Assembly (NCBI RefSeq): GCF_003171715.1
Contig: NZ_QGHL01000007.1
Location: forward strand, 124,001-188,000
Direction of reading: 5' to 3'
Length of the DNA stretch: 64,000 nucleotides
Source of the DNA: Novosphingobium meiothermophilum
GTDB lineage: Bacteria; Pseudomonadota; Alphaproteobacteria; Sphingomonadales; Sphingomonadaceae
Part shown: in pieces, positions 1 to 8,859 of the stretch
How positions within the stretch are numbered: position 1 is the first letter of the stretch
How the letters are laid out: each line of letters starts with the position of its first letter
Position numbers and translations under genes: made by a program
The notes under the pieces: model-generated
What the model was told of the DNA's origin: nothing
What the model saw: the letters and a program-made list of their open reading frames with translations, nothing else
Databases searched by the model: none

Positions 1-1338
1 GCCAACGGGCAGGGACTGGACGAGCGCTACCGCCTGAAGAACGAGGCGTGGTCGTTCTTTGCGCAGGCCGATTTCAAGATCGGTGACAGGATCACCGTGA
101 CAGGCGGCATCAACTATACGCGCGACCGCAAGGACTTTGCCGCCACGGCCACATCGAGCGACGTTTTCGCCAACCTCGATCTGGTGCAGATCGGCGCCAC
201 GGCGCTTGGCCAGCAGTTCGTGGCGACCGCGCTTGGCACGAGCGATCCGGCCACAATCGCGGCCTTCGCTGCGGCCAATCCCACCCAGTTTGCCGCGCTT
301 CAGGCGCAGGCGGCCAGCTTTGCCGCGCTCAACGCCAACCTTTCGACCACGGCGGCGGCGGCCGACAGCAATCCGCTGACGGTGGGCAACCCGCTGCTGG
401 CGCTCAAGCGCTTGCAGTATCTGCCGCCGTTCCTTGGCGTGCCCAACGCGGTGGAACCGGGGCGCACCAATGACGACAAGTTCACTTATGTGGTGCGCGT
501 GGCCTATGACGTGAACAGCGCAATCAACGTCTATGCAAGCTATGCCACAGGCTTCAAGGCCAGCTCGATCAACCTTTCGCGCGACAGCCGCCCCGCGCTG
601 AGTGACCGCGATGCGCTGATCGCGCGGGGGCTGACAGTGGTGAACCAGACTTATGGCAGCCGCTTTGCCGGACCGGAAACCTCGACCGTCTATGAAATCG
701 GCCTCAAGGCCAACTGGGGGCTGGTGACGGCCAACCTTGCCGCCTTCGACCAGCAGATCGACGGGTTCCAGTCCAACACCTTCACCGGTTCGGGCTTCGT
801 GCTGGCCAATGCGGGCACGCAATCGGTGCGCGGCATCGAGTTTGAAGGCAGCGTCAAGCCCGTCAAGGGGCTGCTGTTCAATGTCAGTATGACCTACCTC
901 GATCCGCGCTACGACAACTTCGTGTTCTCGGCGGTGGGCGATCTTTCGGGCACGCGCCCGGCGGGCATTCCGGCAATCTCTTCAACCTTCGTGGCGACTT
1001 ATGACCACGAGTTTGCCGGTGGCCATCACCTGATCCTGCGCGGCGATTATCACTATGAATCGCCGGTGCAGATCGTGGAAGGCCTGCCCGGCTTCCTTTC
1101 GGGCGGCACCGCGGCGGCAGTGGCGGCAGCGCGCCCGTGGCGCCGCGAGGTGAGCGAGATCAACGCATCGATCAGCTGGGTCATGCCATCGGGTGTGGAA
1201 CTGACGGCGTGGGGCCGCAACCTTGGCAACAACCGCTATCTGCTCTCGATCTTCGACAGCCCGGCACAGGAAGGTTCGATCTCCGGCTATACCAACCAGC
1301 CGCGGACCTATGGCGTGGCGGCGCGCTACCGGTTCTGA
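1..1338 (+). CDS. TonB-dependent outer-membrane receptor, C-terminal part (5' end outside window)
   Basis: The reading frame is open from the first base and ends at a TGA, so only the C-terminal ~445 residues of a larger receptor are present. The visible part is the end of the 22-strand beta-barrel: alternating amphipathic strands (for example VTGGINYTRDRKDF near the start and YASYATGFKASSINLSRDSR in the middle) and a C-terminal aromatic signature ending in RYRF, the BAM recognition signal. An Ala-rich insertion of about 80 residues (window 180-360) probably forms an extracellular loop. Such receptors import siderophores, cobalamin or plant-derived compounds using TonB energy; the ligand cannot be told from this part. 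It converges on infC and shares its terminator. Confidence 0.9.
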   Translation, partial: ANGQGLDERYRLKNEAWSFFAQADFKIGDRITVTGGINYTRDRKDFAATATSSDVFANLDLVQIGATALGQQFVATALGTSDPATIAAFAAANPTQFAALQAQAASFAALNANLSTTAAAADSNPLTVGNPLLALKRLQYLPPFLGVPNAVEPGRTNDDKFTYVVRVAYDVNSAINVYASYATGFKASSINLSRDSRPALSDRDALIARGLTVVNQTYGSRFAGPETSTVYEIGLKANWGLVTANLAAFDQQIDGFQSNTFTGSGFVLANAGTQSVRGIEFEGSVKPVKGLLFNVSMTYLDPRYDNFVFSAVGDLSGTRPAGIPAISSTFVATYDHEFAGGHHLILRGDYHYESPVQIVEGLPGFLSGGTAAAVAAARPWRREVSEINASISWVMPSGVELTAWGRNLGNNRYLLSIFDSPAQEGSISGYTNQPRTYGVAARYRF

Positions 1339-1405
1339 GCAGACTTGCGCGCCCGCTCCGGCCTTGCGGCCGGGGCGGATGCGGGGCCTGCCGGTTCCAG
1401 ACATG

Positions 1406-1441
1406 AAAAAACCCGGCGCGGTGATCCTCGCCGGGTTTTTT
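1406..1441. terminator. Bidirectional rho-independent terminator between TonB receptor and infC
   Basis: A 13-bp perfect inverted repeat (AAAAAACCCGGCG / CGCCGGGTTTTTT) with a 10-nt loop. It ends in a T run on the plus strand and, by symmetry, in a T run on the minus strand, so it can stop transcription from both convergent genes. Confidence 0.9.
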
Positions 1442-1465
1442 GATTCCTTGGCTGAGCGCTGCCGG

Positions 1466-2008
1466 TTACTTGGGCGCAAGCACCATCAGCATCTGGCGCC
1501 CTTCCATGCGGGGGAAGGCTTCGACCTTGGCGATTTCGGCCACATCGTCCTGCACCTTGCGCAGCAGGTTCATGCCAAGCTGCTGGTGCGAAAGTTCGCG
1601 GCCGCGGAAGCGCAGGGTAATCTTCACCTTGTCGCCATCCTCGATGAAACGCACGACATTGCGCATCTTGGTGTCATAGTCGTGGTCATCGATGTTCGGA
1701 CGCATCTTGATCTCCTTGATCTCCTGCGTCTTCTGGCTCTTGCGGGCAAGGTTCGCCTTCTTCTGCGCCTCATACCGGTACTTGCCGACATCGAGGAACT
1801 TGCAGACCGGGGGATCGGCGTTGGGCGAAACCTCGACGAGATCAAGACCGACTTCGGCGGCCTGCTCGATCGCTTCGCGGGTGTACATCACACCCAGATT
1901 TTCGCCATTCTCATCGATCACGCGCACCTTGGGCACGTTGATCATGTGATTGAAGCGAGGCCCGCTCTTGACGGGGGGCGCCATCATGCGCCGCGGTGGG
2001 GGAGCTAT
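1466..2008 (-). CDS. infC: Translation initiation factor IF-3, probable AUA start
   Basis: IF-3 binds the 30S subunit, prevents premature 50S joining and proofreads the start codon. The protein has the IF3 N-terminal domain ([13 protein letters not shown]... [18 protein letters not shown]) and C-terminal domain ([43 protein letters not shown]). The first ATG (1987) has only C-rich sequence before it. Seven codons further upstream an in-frame ATA at 2008 sits 8 nt after GGAG of a strong Shine-Dalgarno, GGAGAAAG. I therefore place the start at ATA, giving 180 residues (IAPPPRR before the ATG). IF-3 genes are known for rare starts (AUU in E. coli) that allow self-repression. If the ATG is used the protein has 173 residues. 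Usual infC partners rpmI-rplT are not adjacent here. Confidence 0.93.
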   Translation of the reverse strand: MAPPPRRMMAPPVKSGPRFNHMINVPKVRVIDENGENLGVMYTREAIEQAAEVGLDLVEVSPNADPPVCKFLDVGKYRYEAQKKANLARKSQKTQEIKEIKMRPNIDDHDYDTKMRNVVRFIEDGDKVKITLRFRGRELSHQQLGMNLLRKVQDDVAEIAKVEAFPRMEGRQMLMVLAPK

Positions 2009-2013
2009 AGTGC

Positions 2014-2020
2014 TTTCTCC
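2014..2020 (-). promoter_or_regulatory. Shine-Dalgarno that selects the infC AUA start
   Basis: On the minus strand the sequence is GGAGAAA, followed by GCACT and then ATA. No comparable purine-rich element precedes the downstream ATG pair at 1987/1984, which is why the non-canonical start is preferred. Confidence 0.6.
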
Positions 2021-2157
2021 TGCAGTTTACCCAGATAGACGATTGGTGCGCTCCTTATCACAAAGCGCGGCCAGATAAAGGCCCGGATTGCGGGAAGTTC
2101 GCAGTTTGTGCCGATTGATGCGAAGGTGTTGCGCGCGCACCGCGGCGCAGCCACGGT

Positions 2158-2847
2158 TCAGGCCGCCGCGCGCCAGAGTTCGAACCGGGCCAGCCGATCA
2201 CCCGCCGGAACGATGGCATCGATGCTGCTGGCGGGCTGAAGAGCCGAGACGATGGCCGGATCAGCCGCGTTCATGCCGCCCGTGAGCGCGCCAAAAGCAG
2301 GCAGGATCAGGCGGTTCTCGCTGATGACGCCGCAGGCGCGCGCGATCGAACGGCCGCGCACCCTGATCTGGAGCTTGGGATGGAAATGACCGGAAATCTC
2401 GCCCCGTTCATGCCCGCGATGCGCCATGTGCCGCAGGGTGATGCCGCGCACTTCGAGTTCACAGGCAAGCGTGCCGCCGGGGGCTGCGGCATCCGCATCG
2501 TGGTTGCCGGTGATCCACACCCAGTCGGTTGCCCTGACCAGCGCATCGAGCATTCCCGCGGCATGAGGCTCCATCCGCGCGGCGGCGGCGGCATCGTGGA
2601 ACGAATCGCCCAGACAGAAGACACGACGCGCGCCCGTCTCGCGCAGGGCCTGCGCCAGCCGTTCCAGCGTTGCCCGGCTGTCATAGGGGGGGAGCATCTG
2701 CCCGTGACGGGCAAGGAAGCTGGCCTTTTCCAGATGGAGGTCCGCCACCAGCAACGCATTCTCATCCGGCCAGAACACCGCCCGCGCCGGGCCGAGGCAA
2801 AGCTCGTGCCCCATGAAGGGGAAGGATGCGAACGAACCGGGAACCAT
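2158..2847 (-). CDS. pdeM: PdeM-type metallophosphoesterase (ligase-associated DNA damage response endonuclease)
   Basis: The 229-residue protein carries calcineurin-like metallophosphoesterase motifs in order: DLHLEK (D-x-H), GDSFHD, GNHDAD and GHFHPK, which bind the two-metal centre. Family knowledge: this type is found with an ATP-dependent DNA ligase, an Lhr-like helicase and a beta-CASP exonuclease in a bacterial DNA repair set; none of these partners lies in this window. The start at 2847 is chosen because a purine-rich AAGAGAAAG precedes it; a later ATG (MGHELCL) lacks a ribosome site. It is divergent from hemF with only 45 bp between start codons. Confidence 0.8.
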   Translation of the reverse strand: MVPGSFASFPFMGHELCLGPARAVFWPDENALLVADLHLEKASFLARHGQMLPPYDSRATLERLAQALRETGARRVFCLGDSFHDAAAAARMEPHAAGMLDALVRATDWVWITGNHDADAAAPGGTLACELEVRGITLRHMAHRGHERGEISGHFHPKLQIRVRGRSIARACGVISENRLILPAFGALTGGMNAADPAIVSALQPASSIDAIVPAGDRLARFELWRAAA

Positions 2848-2892
2848 GGCTTTCTCTTGCCGGAAGGCGATTCCCTTGGCAAGCCTGCGGGC

Positions 2893-3756
2893 ATGAACGA
2901 CTGGACACAGCACACCGCCCGCGCCCGCACATGGTTCGAATCCCTGCGTGACCGCATCTGCGCCGAGTTTGAAGCGATCGAGCGCGAGGCCGGATCGGAC
3001 GCCGCGTTCACCTACACGCCGTGGCAGCGCGAGCATGAGGGCGAAGCGGTGGAGAATGGCGGCGGCGGCGTGCAGGGCCTGATGAAGGGCAAGGTATTCG
3101 AGAAGGTCGGCGTCAACGTTTCGACCGTGCAGGGCGAGTTTGCCCCGGACTTTGCCGCATCGATCAACGGCGCCAGCGCGCAGGCACCCGGTTTCACCGC
3201 AACCGGAATCAGCCTGGTGGCGCACATGGCGAACCCTCACGTTCCTGCGGTGCACATGAACACGCGCTTCCTGACCACCAGCAAGGCATGGTTCGGCGGC
3301 GGCGGCGATCTGAACCCGCCGATCCCCTACGCGGAAGATACGGCCGAGTTCCACGCCGAATACAAGGCCGCCTGCGATCGGCACGACCCGGAATATTACC
3401 CGAAGTTCAAGAAATGGGCCGATGACTATTTCTGGATTCCGCACCGCAAGGTGCATCGCGGGGTGGGCGGCATTTTCTACGATCATCTGGAATGTGCCGA
3501 TGACGCCGCCTTCGAGGCGAACTTCGCCTTCACGCGCGATGTGGGCGAAGCCTTCATCAACGTGTTCCCGCGCCTTGTGCGCAGGCGCATGGGCATGACT
3601 TTCACGCCGGCCGAGAAGCTGACCCAGCTTGAGTATCGCGGCCGCTATGCCGAGTTCAATCTGGTGTGGGACCGGGGCACGCTGTTCGGCCTGAAGACGG
3701 GCGGCAACATTGACGCCATCCTGATGAGCCTGCCGCCCGAAGCGGTGTGGAGCTGA
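2893..3756 (+). CDS. hemF: Oxygen-dependent coproporphyrinogen III oxidase
   Basis: HemF oxidatively decarboxylates coproporphyrinogen III to protoporphyrinogen IX using O2, in the cytoplasm, late in haem synthesis. The 287-residue length fits the family. Recognisable signatures are GGGGVQGLMKGKVFEKVGVNVS near the N-terminus, PHVPAVHMNTRF, WFGGGGDLNPPIPY and the C-terminal EFNLVWDRGTLFGLKTGGNIDAILMSLPP. Start ATG 2893 matches the usual N-terminus. The window also encodes the oxygen-independent enzyme HemN at 51.5 kb, so the organism can make haem with and without oxygen; the two genes are far apart and presumably regulated differently. Confidence 0.96.
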   Translation: MNDWTQHTARARTWFESLRDRICAEFEAIEREAGSDAAFTYTPWQREHEGEAVENGGGGVQGLMKGKVFEKVGVNVSTVQGEFAPDFAASINGASAQAPGFTATGISLVAHMANPHVPAVHMNTRFLTTSKAWFGGGGDLNPPIPYAEDTAEFHAEYKAACDRHDPEYYPKFKKWADDYFWIPHRKVHRGVGGIFYDHLECADDAAFEANFAFTRDVGEAFINVFPRLVRRRMGMTFTPAEKLTQLEYRGRYAEFNLVWDRGTLFGLKTGGNIDAILMSLPPEAVWS

Positions 3757-3857
3757 GGGGCGCCGCCTGATCGGCCAATCCCGGCCGTCACGTCAGTTGC
3801 ATATGCGAGGTATTCCCCCTTGCGGGAAGGGCCTGCTTGCCGCCATCTAGGGCAAAG

Positions 3858-5945
3858 ATGCTCCGCCAATACGAACTTGTCGAACGTGTGCTTGCCTATG
3901 ATCCGGATGCGGACGAGGCGATGCTCAACCGCGCCTATGTCTATACCGTGCAGAAGCATGGCACCCAGAAGCGGGCGAGCGGAGACCCCTACTTCTCGCA
4001 CCCGGTAGAAGTTGCGGGCCTGATGACCGAGCTGAAGCTCGATCAGGACACGATCATCACGGCGCTGCTGCACGATACCGTGGAGGATACCCTCGCCACG
4101 GTGGACGAGATCGAGCGCCTGTTCGGCCCGGACGTGGCGCGGCTGGTCGATGGCGTGACCAAGCTCTCGAAGATCGAGACGATGAGCGAGAGCGAACGCG
4201 CGGCCGAGAACCTGAGGAAGTTCCTCCTGGCGATGAGCGAGGACTTGCGCGTGCTGCTGGTAAAGCTGGCGGACCGGATGCACAACATGCGCACGCTCCA
4301 CTACATCAAGAGCGAGGAGAAGCGCCGCCGCATCGCGCGCGAGACGATGGACATCTATGCTCCGCTGGCCGAGCGCGTGGGCATGTATGAATACATGCGC
4401 GAAATGCAACTTCTGGCCTTCGAGCAGCTTGAGCCGGAAGCCTACGCGACGATCACCGGGCGGCTGGCGGCGATCCGCAGCGAGGAGGGCGCCCAGGTTG
4501 ATTCCATCGCGCTGGAAATCAAGCAGGCGCTGGCCGAGGCCGGATTGCGGGTCGAGGTTTCGGGCCGCGAGAAACACCCCTATTCGATCTGGCGCAAAAT
4601 GGCCGAGCGGCATGTCTCGTTCGAGCAGATCACCGACATCATGGCCTTCCGCGTTCTGACCGAAACCGAGGATGACTGCTACAAGGCGCTGGGGATCCTG
4701 CACCGCGCGTGGCAGATGATCCCCGGCCGGTTCAAGGACTATATCTCGACTCCCAAGATGAACGGCTACCGTTCGCTGCACACGGCGCTGATCTATTCCA
4801 ACGCCATGCGGGTGGAAGTGCAGATCAAGACGCGCGAGATGCACGAGCGCAACGAGTTCGGCCTTGCCGCACACTGGGCCTACAAGCAGGGCGGCAAGCC
4901 GGACGGGCAGGTGGGCTGGCTGCGCGATCTGATCGAGATTCTCGAAGCCAGCAATGATCCCGAAGAGCTGCTCGAAAACACGAAGATGGCGATCTATCAG
5001 GACCGCATCTTCGCCTTCACGCCCAAGGGTGCGCTGTTCCAGTTGCCCAAGGGGGCGACGCCCATCGACTTTGCCTTTGCGGTTCACACCAATCTGGGCG
5101 CGCAGGCCGTGGGGGCCAAGATCAACGGACGGCACGTGCCGCTGCGCACGCCGCTGGGCAATGGGGATGTGGTCGAGATCATCAAGAGCCGCAATTCCGA
5201 GCCGCAGCTTTCGTGGCTGGGCTTTGTCGTGACCGGCAAGGCGCGCGCGGCGATCCGCCGCTTCGTGCGCCAGAAGGAGCGCGCCGAAGTGGCCGCGATC
5301 GGGCGCAAGCTCTATGAGGAGATTGTCGAGCGGCTGCCGACCAAGGTGGGCAAGAAGGCGCTGGGCGATGCGCTGAAGCGGCTGAAGCTGGGATCCGAGG
5401 AGGACTTCATGTTCGCCATCGGTTCGGCCAAGCTGGATGACCGGCAGGTTATGGAAGCGCTGGTGCCGGGAAGCGCGGCGAACATTCCGGAGGAAAGCTG
5501 GCCAAGCCAGAAGCGCGCCATCGCGGTGCGCGGGCTTACGCCGGGCATGGCGTTCAAGCTGGCGGCGTGCTGCCACCCGGTGCCGGGTGATCGGATTGTC
5601 GGCCTGCGCCGCCCCGGCAAGGGCGTGGAAGTCCACGCGATTGACTGCATGAAGCTGGCCGATGGGGTCGATGCCGACTGGATCGACCTGTCATGGGATG
5701 CGCGCACCGATGGCGCCGTGGGCCGGATCAGGGCGGAACTGTATAACCGGCCCGGAACGCTTGCGGAAATGGCGGGCATCTTTGCCAAGAACCACGCCAA
5801 TGTGGTGAACCTTGAGATGACGCAGCGGGAAAACCCGTTCCATACCTACGAGGTGGATCTGGAGGTGCGCGATCTGGCGCACCTGACCCGCATTGTCAGC
5901 GCCCTGCGTGCAAGCGAGGCCGTGGCGCAGGCGGAGCGGATCTAG
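3858..5945 (+). CDS. rsh: Bifunctional (p)ppGpp synthetase/hydrolase (RelA/SpoT homologue)
   Basis: Makes and degrades the stringent-response alarmone. The 695-residue protein has an intact N-terminal HD hydrolase (SHP at 48, HD at 72-73, ED at 76-77), a synthetase domain with RFKD at about 291 (the RxKD form typical of bifunctional enzymes rather than the acidic form of RelA) and EVQIKT, a TGS domain (FAFTPKGALFQLPKGATPIDFAFAVHT), a zinc-finger/RIS motif (CCHPVPGD) and a C-terminal ACT domain (AELYNRPGTLAEMAGIFAKN). ATG 3858, preceded by AGGGCAAAG, gives the standard alphaproteobacterial MLRQYELVERV start. The stop codon overlaps that of the convergent DoxX gene. Confidence 0.95.
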   Translation: MLRQYELVERVLAYDPDADEAMLNRAYVYTVQKHGTQKRASGDPYFSHPVEVAGLMTELKLDQDTIITALLHDTVEDTLATVDEIERLFGPDVARLVDGVTKLSKIETMSESERAAENLRKFLLAMSEDLRVLLVKLADRMHNMRTLHYIKSEEKRRRIARETMDIYAPLAERVGMYEYMREMQLLAFEQLEPEAYATITGRLAAIRSEEGAQVDSIALEIKQALAEAGLRVEVSGREKHPYSIWRKMAERHVSFEQITDIMAFRVLTETEDDCYKALGILHRAWQMIPGRFKDYISTPKMNGYRSLHTALIYSNAMRVEVQIKTREMHERNEFGLAAHWAYKQGGKPDGQVGWLRDLIEILEASNDPEELLENTKMAIYQDRIFAFTPKGALFQLPKGATPIDFAFAVHTNLGAQAVGAKINGRHVPLRTPLGNGDVVEIIKSRNSEPQLSWLGFVVTGKARAAIRRFVRQKERAEVAAIGRKLYEEIVERLPTKVGKKALGDALKRLKLGSEEDFMFAIGSAKLDDRQVMEALVPGSAANIPEESWPSQKRAIAVRGLTPGMAFKLAACCHPVPGDRIVGLRRPGKGVEVHAIDCMKLADGVDADWIDLSWDARTDGAVGRIRAELYNRPGTLAEMAGIFAKNHANVVNLEMTQRENPFHTYEVDLEVRDLAHLTRIVSALRASEAVAQAERI

Positions 5946-6367
5946 GCCGTTCGGGCGCTGCGTTCCTGCGACCGGGCGCGGCCGCTGAAAAGCCAGCCAA
6001 GGAATGCCGTGAGGGCGATTGTCAGCACGTTTTGCAGGGCGGGCGCGCCATCGCGCATGATCTGGTGAGTGAGGAGCGATACCGCTTCCATGATGACGAA
6101 TGCCGCGCAGACCCCCATGCCCAGCCGTGCGAGGCGAGGGCGCAAGAGTGCTGCAAGCAGAAGCACCGTCAAAAGCAGTTCAAGAAGACCCACGGCCTTG
6201 CCAAGCGCAATGGGCAGGTGTGCCGTCCATGCCTTGTGCAGCACGAGTTCGGCGTGGGGCGAGAAAGCCTTGTGCCAGCCGACGAAAGCGTGAAACGCCG
6301 CCAACGGCAGCGAGAGCGCTGCGATCAGTGCAAGCCGCACAAGCGCGGGCATCGTCGATTTGGCCAT
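5942..6367 (-). CDS. DoxX-like small integral membrane protein
   Basis: A 141-residue protein with four hydrophobic segments (about residues 9-30, 50-75, 82-105, 110-132), the layout of the DoxX/SURF4-like membrane family. No catalytic function is established for such proteins; some members act with thiosulfate or redox enzymes. The ATG follows GGGAGAG. Its TAG stop shares a CTAG palindrome with the stop of the (p)ppGpp enzyme, so the two convergent genes overlap by 4 bp and have no terminator between them. Confidence 0.75.
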   Translation of the reverse strand: MAKSTMPALVRLALIAALSLPLAAFHAFVGWHKAFSPHAELVLHKAWTAHLPIALGKAVGLLELLLTVLLLAALLRPRLARLGMGVCAAFVIMEAVSLLTHQIMRDGAPALQNVLTIALTAFLGWLFSGRARSQERSARTA

Positions 6368-6474
6368 ATCGGTTCTCTCCCGTTATTTTTAGAATACCAA
6401 ATCTAATAATGTGGCGGGAAGGATGCAAGTTACGATGCCAGGGGCGAGCAACCCCACCCCACCGCTTTCGGCTT

Positions 6475-6503
6475 TTGACCTTGGCGGCGATCTGGTCTAT
6501 GGT
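6475..6503 (+). promoter_or_regulatory. Candidate sigma-70 promoter for the rpsM operon
   Basis: The 383-bp gap 6368-6750 holds no gene. In it, TTGACC (6475-6480) and TATGGT (6498-6503) are separated by 17 bp, the best -35/-10 pair seen, leaving a leader of about 240 nt before rpsM. Prediction by eye only. Confidence 0.4.
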
Positions 6504-6634
6504 TCGGGCCATAACGGAGCAGGATCGGGCCGGGTCGTATCGGGCGGTCCGCCTTTTTCGTTGCGGTGGAGTTGACGCCGCCACCCAAAGCGCCTAAGCG
6601 CGCCTTTCACCTTCGACCGGCGGGCTTTCGGCCA

Positions 6635-6654
6635 TTCAGGGTTATTGCCCTGAA
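6635..6654. repeat. Inverted repeat in the rpsM leader
   Basis: TTCAGGG and CCCTGAA form a perfect 7-bp stem around the 6-nt loop TTATTG, about 95 nt before the rpsM start. It could be an operator or an RNA hairpin that binds a ribosomal protein for feedback control; the sequence does not decide between them. Confidence 0.4.
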
Positions 6655-6750
6655 ATTAGCGCGATTTTTGCAGGTTTTCAGGTGTGTTTTCGCGATGAGA
6701 TGGGGCGGCGAAGCTGATTCGGCCGTCCTGTGGAGCAAACGGAGAAGCAA

Positions 6751-7119
6751 GTGGCTCGTATTGCCGGGGTAAACATCCCCACCAACAAGCGCGTGATCAT
6801 CGCGCTGACCTACATCCATGGTATCGGCCCGTTCAAGGCCAAGCAGATCGCCGACAAGCTGGGTATCGACCATACCCGCCGCGTTCAGGACCTTTCGGAC
6901 GCCGAAATCCTTCAGATCCGTGAAACGATCGACGCCGAGCACACCGTGGAAGGCGATCTTCGCCGCGCAGTGGCGATGAACATCAAGCGTCTCATGGACC
7001 TCGCGTGCTATCGTGGTCTGCGCCACCGCAAGGGCCTGCCGGTCCGCGGCCAGCGCACCCACACCAATGCCCGCACCCGCAAGGGCAAGGCCAAGCCGAT
7101 CGCCGGCAAGAAGAAGTAA
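6751..7119 (+). CDS. rpsM: 30S ribosomal protein S13
   Basis: S13 contacts the P-site tRNA and the 50S subunit from the head of the 30S subunit. The 122-residue protein starts [14 protein letters not shown] and ends with the basic tail [24 protein letters not shown]. The start is GTG 6751, 6 nt after GGAG of GGAGAAG; an in-frame GTG 21 nt upstream would add residues not found in S13. First gene of an rpsM-rpsK-rpoA-rplQ operon. Unlike most proteobacteria, secY and adk do not precede it here. Confidence 0.97.
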   Translation: MARIAGVNIPTNKRVIIALTYIHGIGPFKAKQIADKLGIDHTRRVQDLSDAEILQIRETIDAEHTVEGDLRRAVAMNIKRLMDLACYRGLRHRKGLPVRGQRTHTNARTRKGKAKPIAGKKK

Positions 7120-7168
7120 GACCTGAACTGGTCCTTCTTCCGTCCCCAGTTTCTCGAGGATTGAAAAA

Positions 7169-7558
7169 ATGGCACGCGAACCTCAGCGCATCAAGCGCCG
7201 CGAGCGCAAGAACATCACCAGCGGCATTGCCCATGTCAATGCCAGCTTCAACAACACCATGGTGACCATCACCGACGCGCAGGGCAATGCCATCTCGTGG
7301 TCGTCGGCCGGCATGATGGGCTTCAAGGGCAGCCGCAAGTCGACGCCCTATGCCGCTCAGGTTGCGGCTGACGATGCCGGCAAGAAGGCCGCCGAGCATG
7401 GCGTGCGCACGCTGGAAGTTGAAGTGAAGGGCCCCGGTTCGGGCCGTGAAAGCGCCCTGCGCGCGCTTCAGGCGGTGGGCTTCACGATCACGGCGATCCG
7501 TGACGTGACCCCGATCCCGCACAACGGCGTCCGTCCGTCGAAGCGCCGGCGCGTCTGA
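7169..7558 (+). CDS. rpsK: 30S ribosomal protein S11
   Basis: S11 lies on the platform of the 30S subunit and interacts with S6, S18 and 16S rRNA near the mRNA exit. The 129-residue protein shows typical S11 features: [40 protein letters not shown], and the C-terminal [26 protein letters not shown]. The ATG follows GAGGA at suitable distance, 49 nt after rpsM. Confidence 0.97.
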   Translation: MAREPQRIKRRERKNITSGIAHVNASFNNTMVTITDAQGNAISWSSAGMMGFKGSRKSTPYAAQVAADDAGKKAAEHGVRTLEVEVKGPGSGRESALRALQAVGFTITAIRDVTPIPHNGVRPSKRRRV

Positions 7559-7568
7559 ACCTGCCTCT

Positions 7569-7642
7569 GGCGGACGGGGCGCAGGTACCGGCACCCCATC
7601 CGCCCAAGATCTCGACCGGAGCCGGGCATCATGCATCCCGGC
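7569..7642 (+). promoter_or_regulatory. Two hairpins in the rpsK-rpoA spacer
   Basis: The 121-nt spacer has two potential RNA stems. The first pairs GGCGGA (7569-7574) with TCCGCC (7599-7604) and GGGG with CCCC inside. The second pairs GCCGGG (7621-7626) with CCCGGC (7637-7642). Neither has a T run, so processing, mRNA stability or translational control of rpoA is likelier than termination. Confidence 0.4.
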
Positions 7643-7679
7643 AACCGGCAAAAGCCCGCACAAACCCCAGGGGAATTCC

Positions 7680-8741
7680 ATGACTGTCAACATCAAGAAC
7701 TGGCAGGAACTGAAGAAGCCCAACACTCTCGAGATCAAGCCGGGCAACGACGCCAAGCGCCGCGCGACTTTCGTCGCAGAGCCGCTTGAGCGTGGCTTCG
7801 GTCTCACTCTCGGCAACGCCCTGCGCCGGGTGCTGCTCTCCTCGCTCCAGGGCGCGGCGGTCACTTCGATCAAGATCGAAAACGTCCTGCACGAGTTCTC
7901 CTCGCTTGCCGGTGTTCGTGAAGACGTGACCGACATCGTGCTGAACGTGAAGCAGATTGCACTGAAGATGCAGGGCGAAGGCCCCAAGCGCCTTCAGCTT
8001 TCGGCAACAGGGCCGGGCGAGGTGAAGGCCGGCGACATCGCCGTGACCGGCGACATCGAGGTGATGAACAAGGATCTGGTGATCTGCAACCTTGATGAAG
8101 GCGCGACCTTCAACATGGAGCTGACCGTCGATACCGGCAAGGGCTATGTCCCCGCGGTGTCGAACCGTCCGGTCGATGCACCGATTGGCCTGATCCCGGT
8201 CGACTCGCTCTACTCGCCGGTGCGGCAGGTGTCCTACAAGGTCGAAAACGCGCGTATCGGGCAGGAGCTTGACTATGACAAGCTGAGCCTGACGGTCGAG
8301 ACCGACGGCACCGTGACGCCGGAAGATGCCGTGGCCTATGCGGCGCGCATCCTTCAGGACCAGCTCGCGCTGTTCGTGCACTTCGACGATCAGGTGCCGG
8401 TTGGCCATGTGCCTTCGGTGGCGGGCATTGCCGCCCACGCGCCGGAAGAAAGCGACGCCAACCAGCTCAACCGCTACCTTCTCAAGAAGGTGGACGAGCT
8501 GGAACTGTCGGTGCGTTCGGCCAACTGCCTCAAGAACGACAACATCATCTATATCGGCGATCTGGTTCAGAAGACCGAAGCCGAGATGCTGCGCACGCCG
8601 AACTTCGGCCGCAAGTCGCTCAACGAGATCAAGGAAGTCCTGTCGTCGATGGGCCTGCGCCTTGGCATGGACATCCCCGGCTGGCCGCCTGAGAACATCG
8701 AGGAAATGGCCAAGAAGCTCGAACAGGAGCTGCTGGGCTGA
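7680..8741 (+). CDS. rpoA: DNA-directed RNA polymerase subunit alpha
   Basis: Scaffold for RNA polymerase assembly and contact point for activators and UP elements. The 353-residue protein has the alpha N-terminal dimerisation domain ([37 protein letters not shown]... [23 protein letters not shown]) and the C-terminal helix-hairpin-helix domain ([48 protein letters not shown]). ATG follows AGGGGA. The C-terminal domain would be the partner for FnrL and PhoB, whose putative sites also occur in this window. Confidence 0.98.
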   Translation: MTVNIKNWQELKKPNTLEIKPGNDAKRRATFVAEPLERGFGLTLGNALRRVLLSSLQGAAVTSIKIENVLHEFSSLAGVREDVTDIVLNVKQIALKMQGEGPKRLQLSATGPGEVKAGDIAVTGDIEVMNKDLVICNLDEGATFNMELTVDTGKGYVPAVSNRPVDAPIGLIPVDSLYSPVRQVSYKVENARIGQELDYDKLSLTVETDGTVTPEDAVAYAARILQDQLALFVHFDDQVPVGHVPSVAGIAAHAPEESDANQLNRYLLKKVDELELSVRSANCLKNDNIIYIGDLVQKTEAEMLRTPNFGRKSLNEIKEVLSSMGLRLGMDIPGWPPENIEEMAKKLEQELLG

Positions 8742-8859
8742 TGAATTGCGGGGCGCTCCATGGCGGGGCGCCCTGTTTCAGCGGGGTTTTGGTCAGCCCC
8801 TGAACTGACCTGGATCGGGGTACCTTGCACGGCCCCCCTACGAACGGAAGGAAAGACAC

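Noticed and set aside
2931..2945. GGTTCGAATCC, identical to a tRNA T-loop core
   Set aside because: It lies within the hemF coding sequence (encoding WFES) and no acceptor or anticodon stems can be drawn around it.
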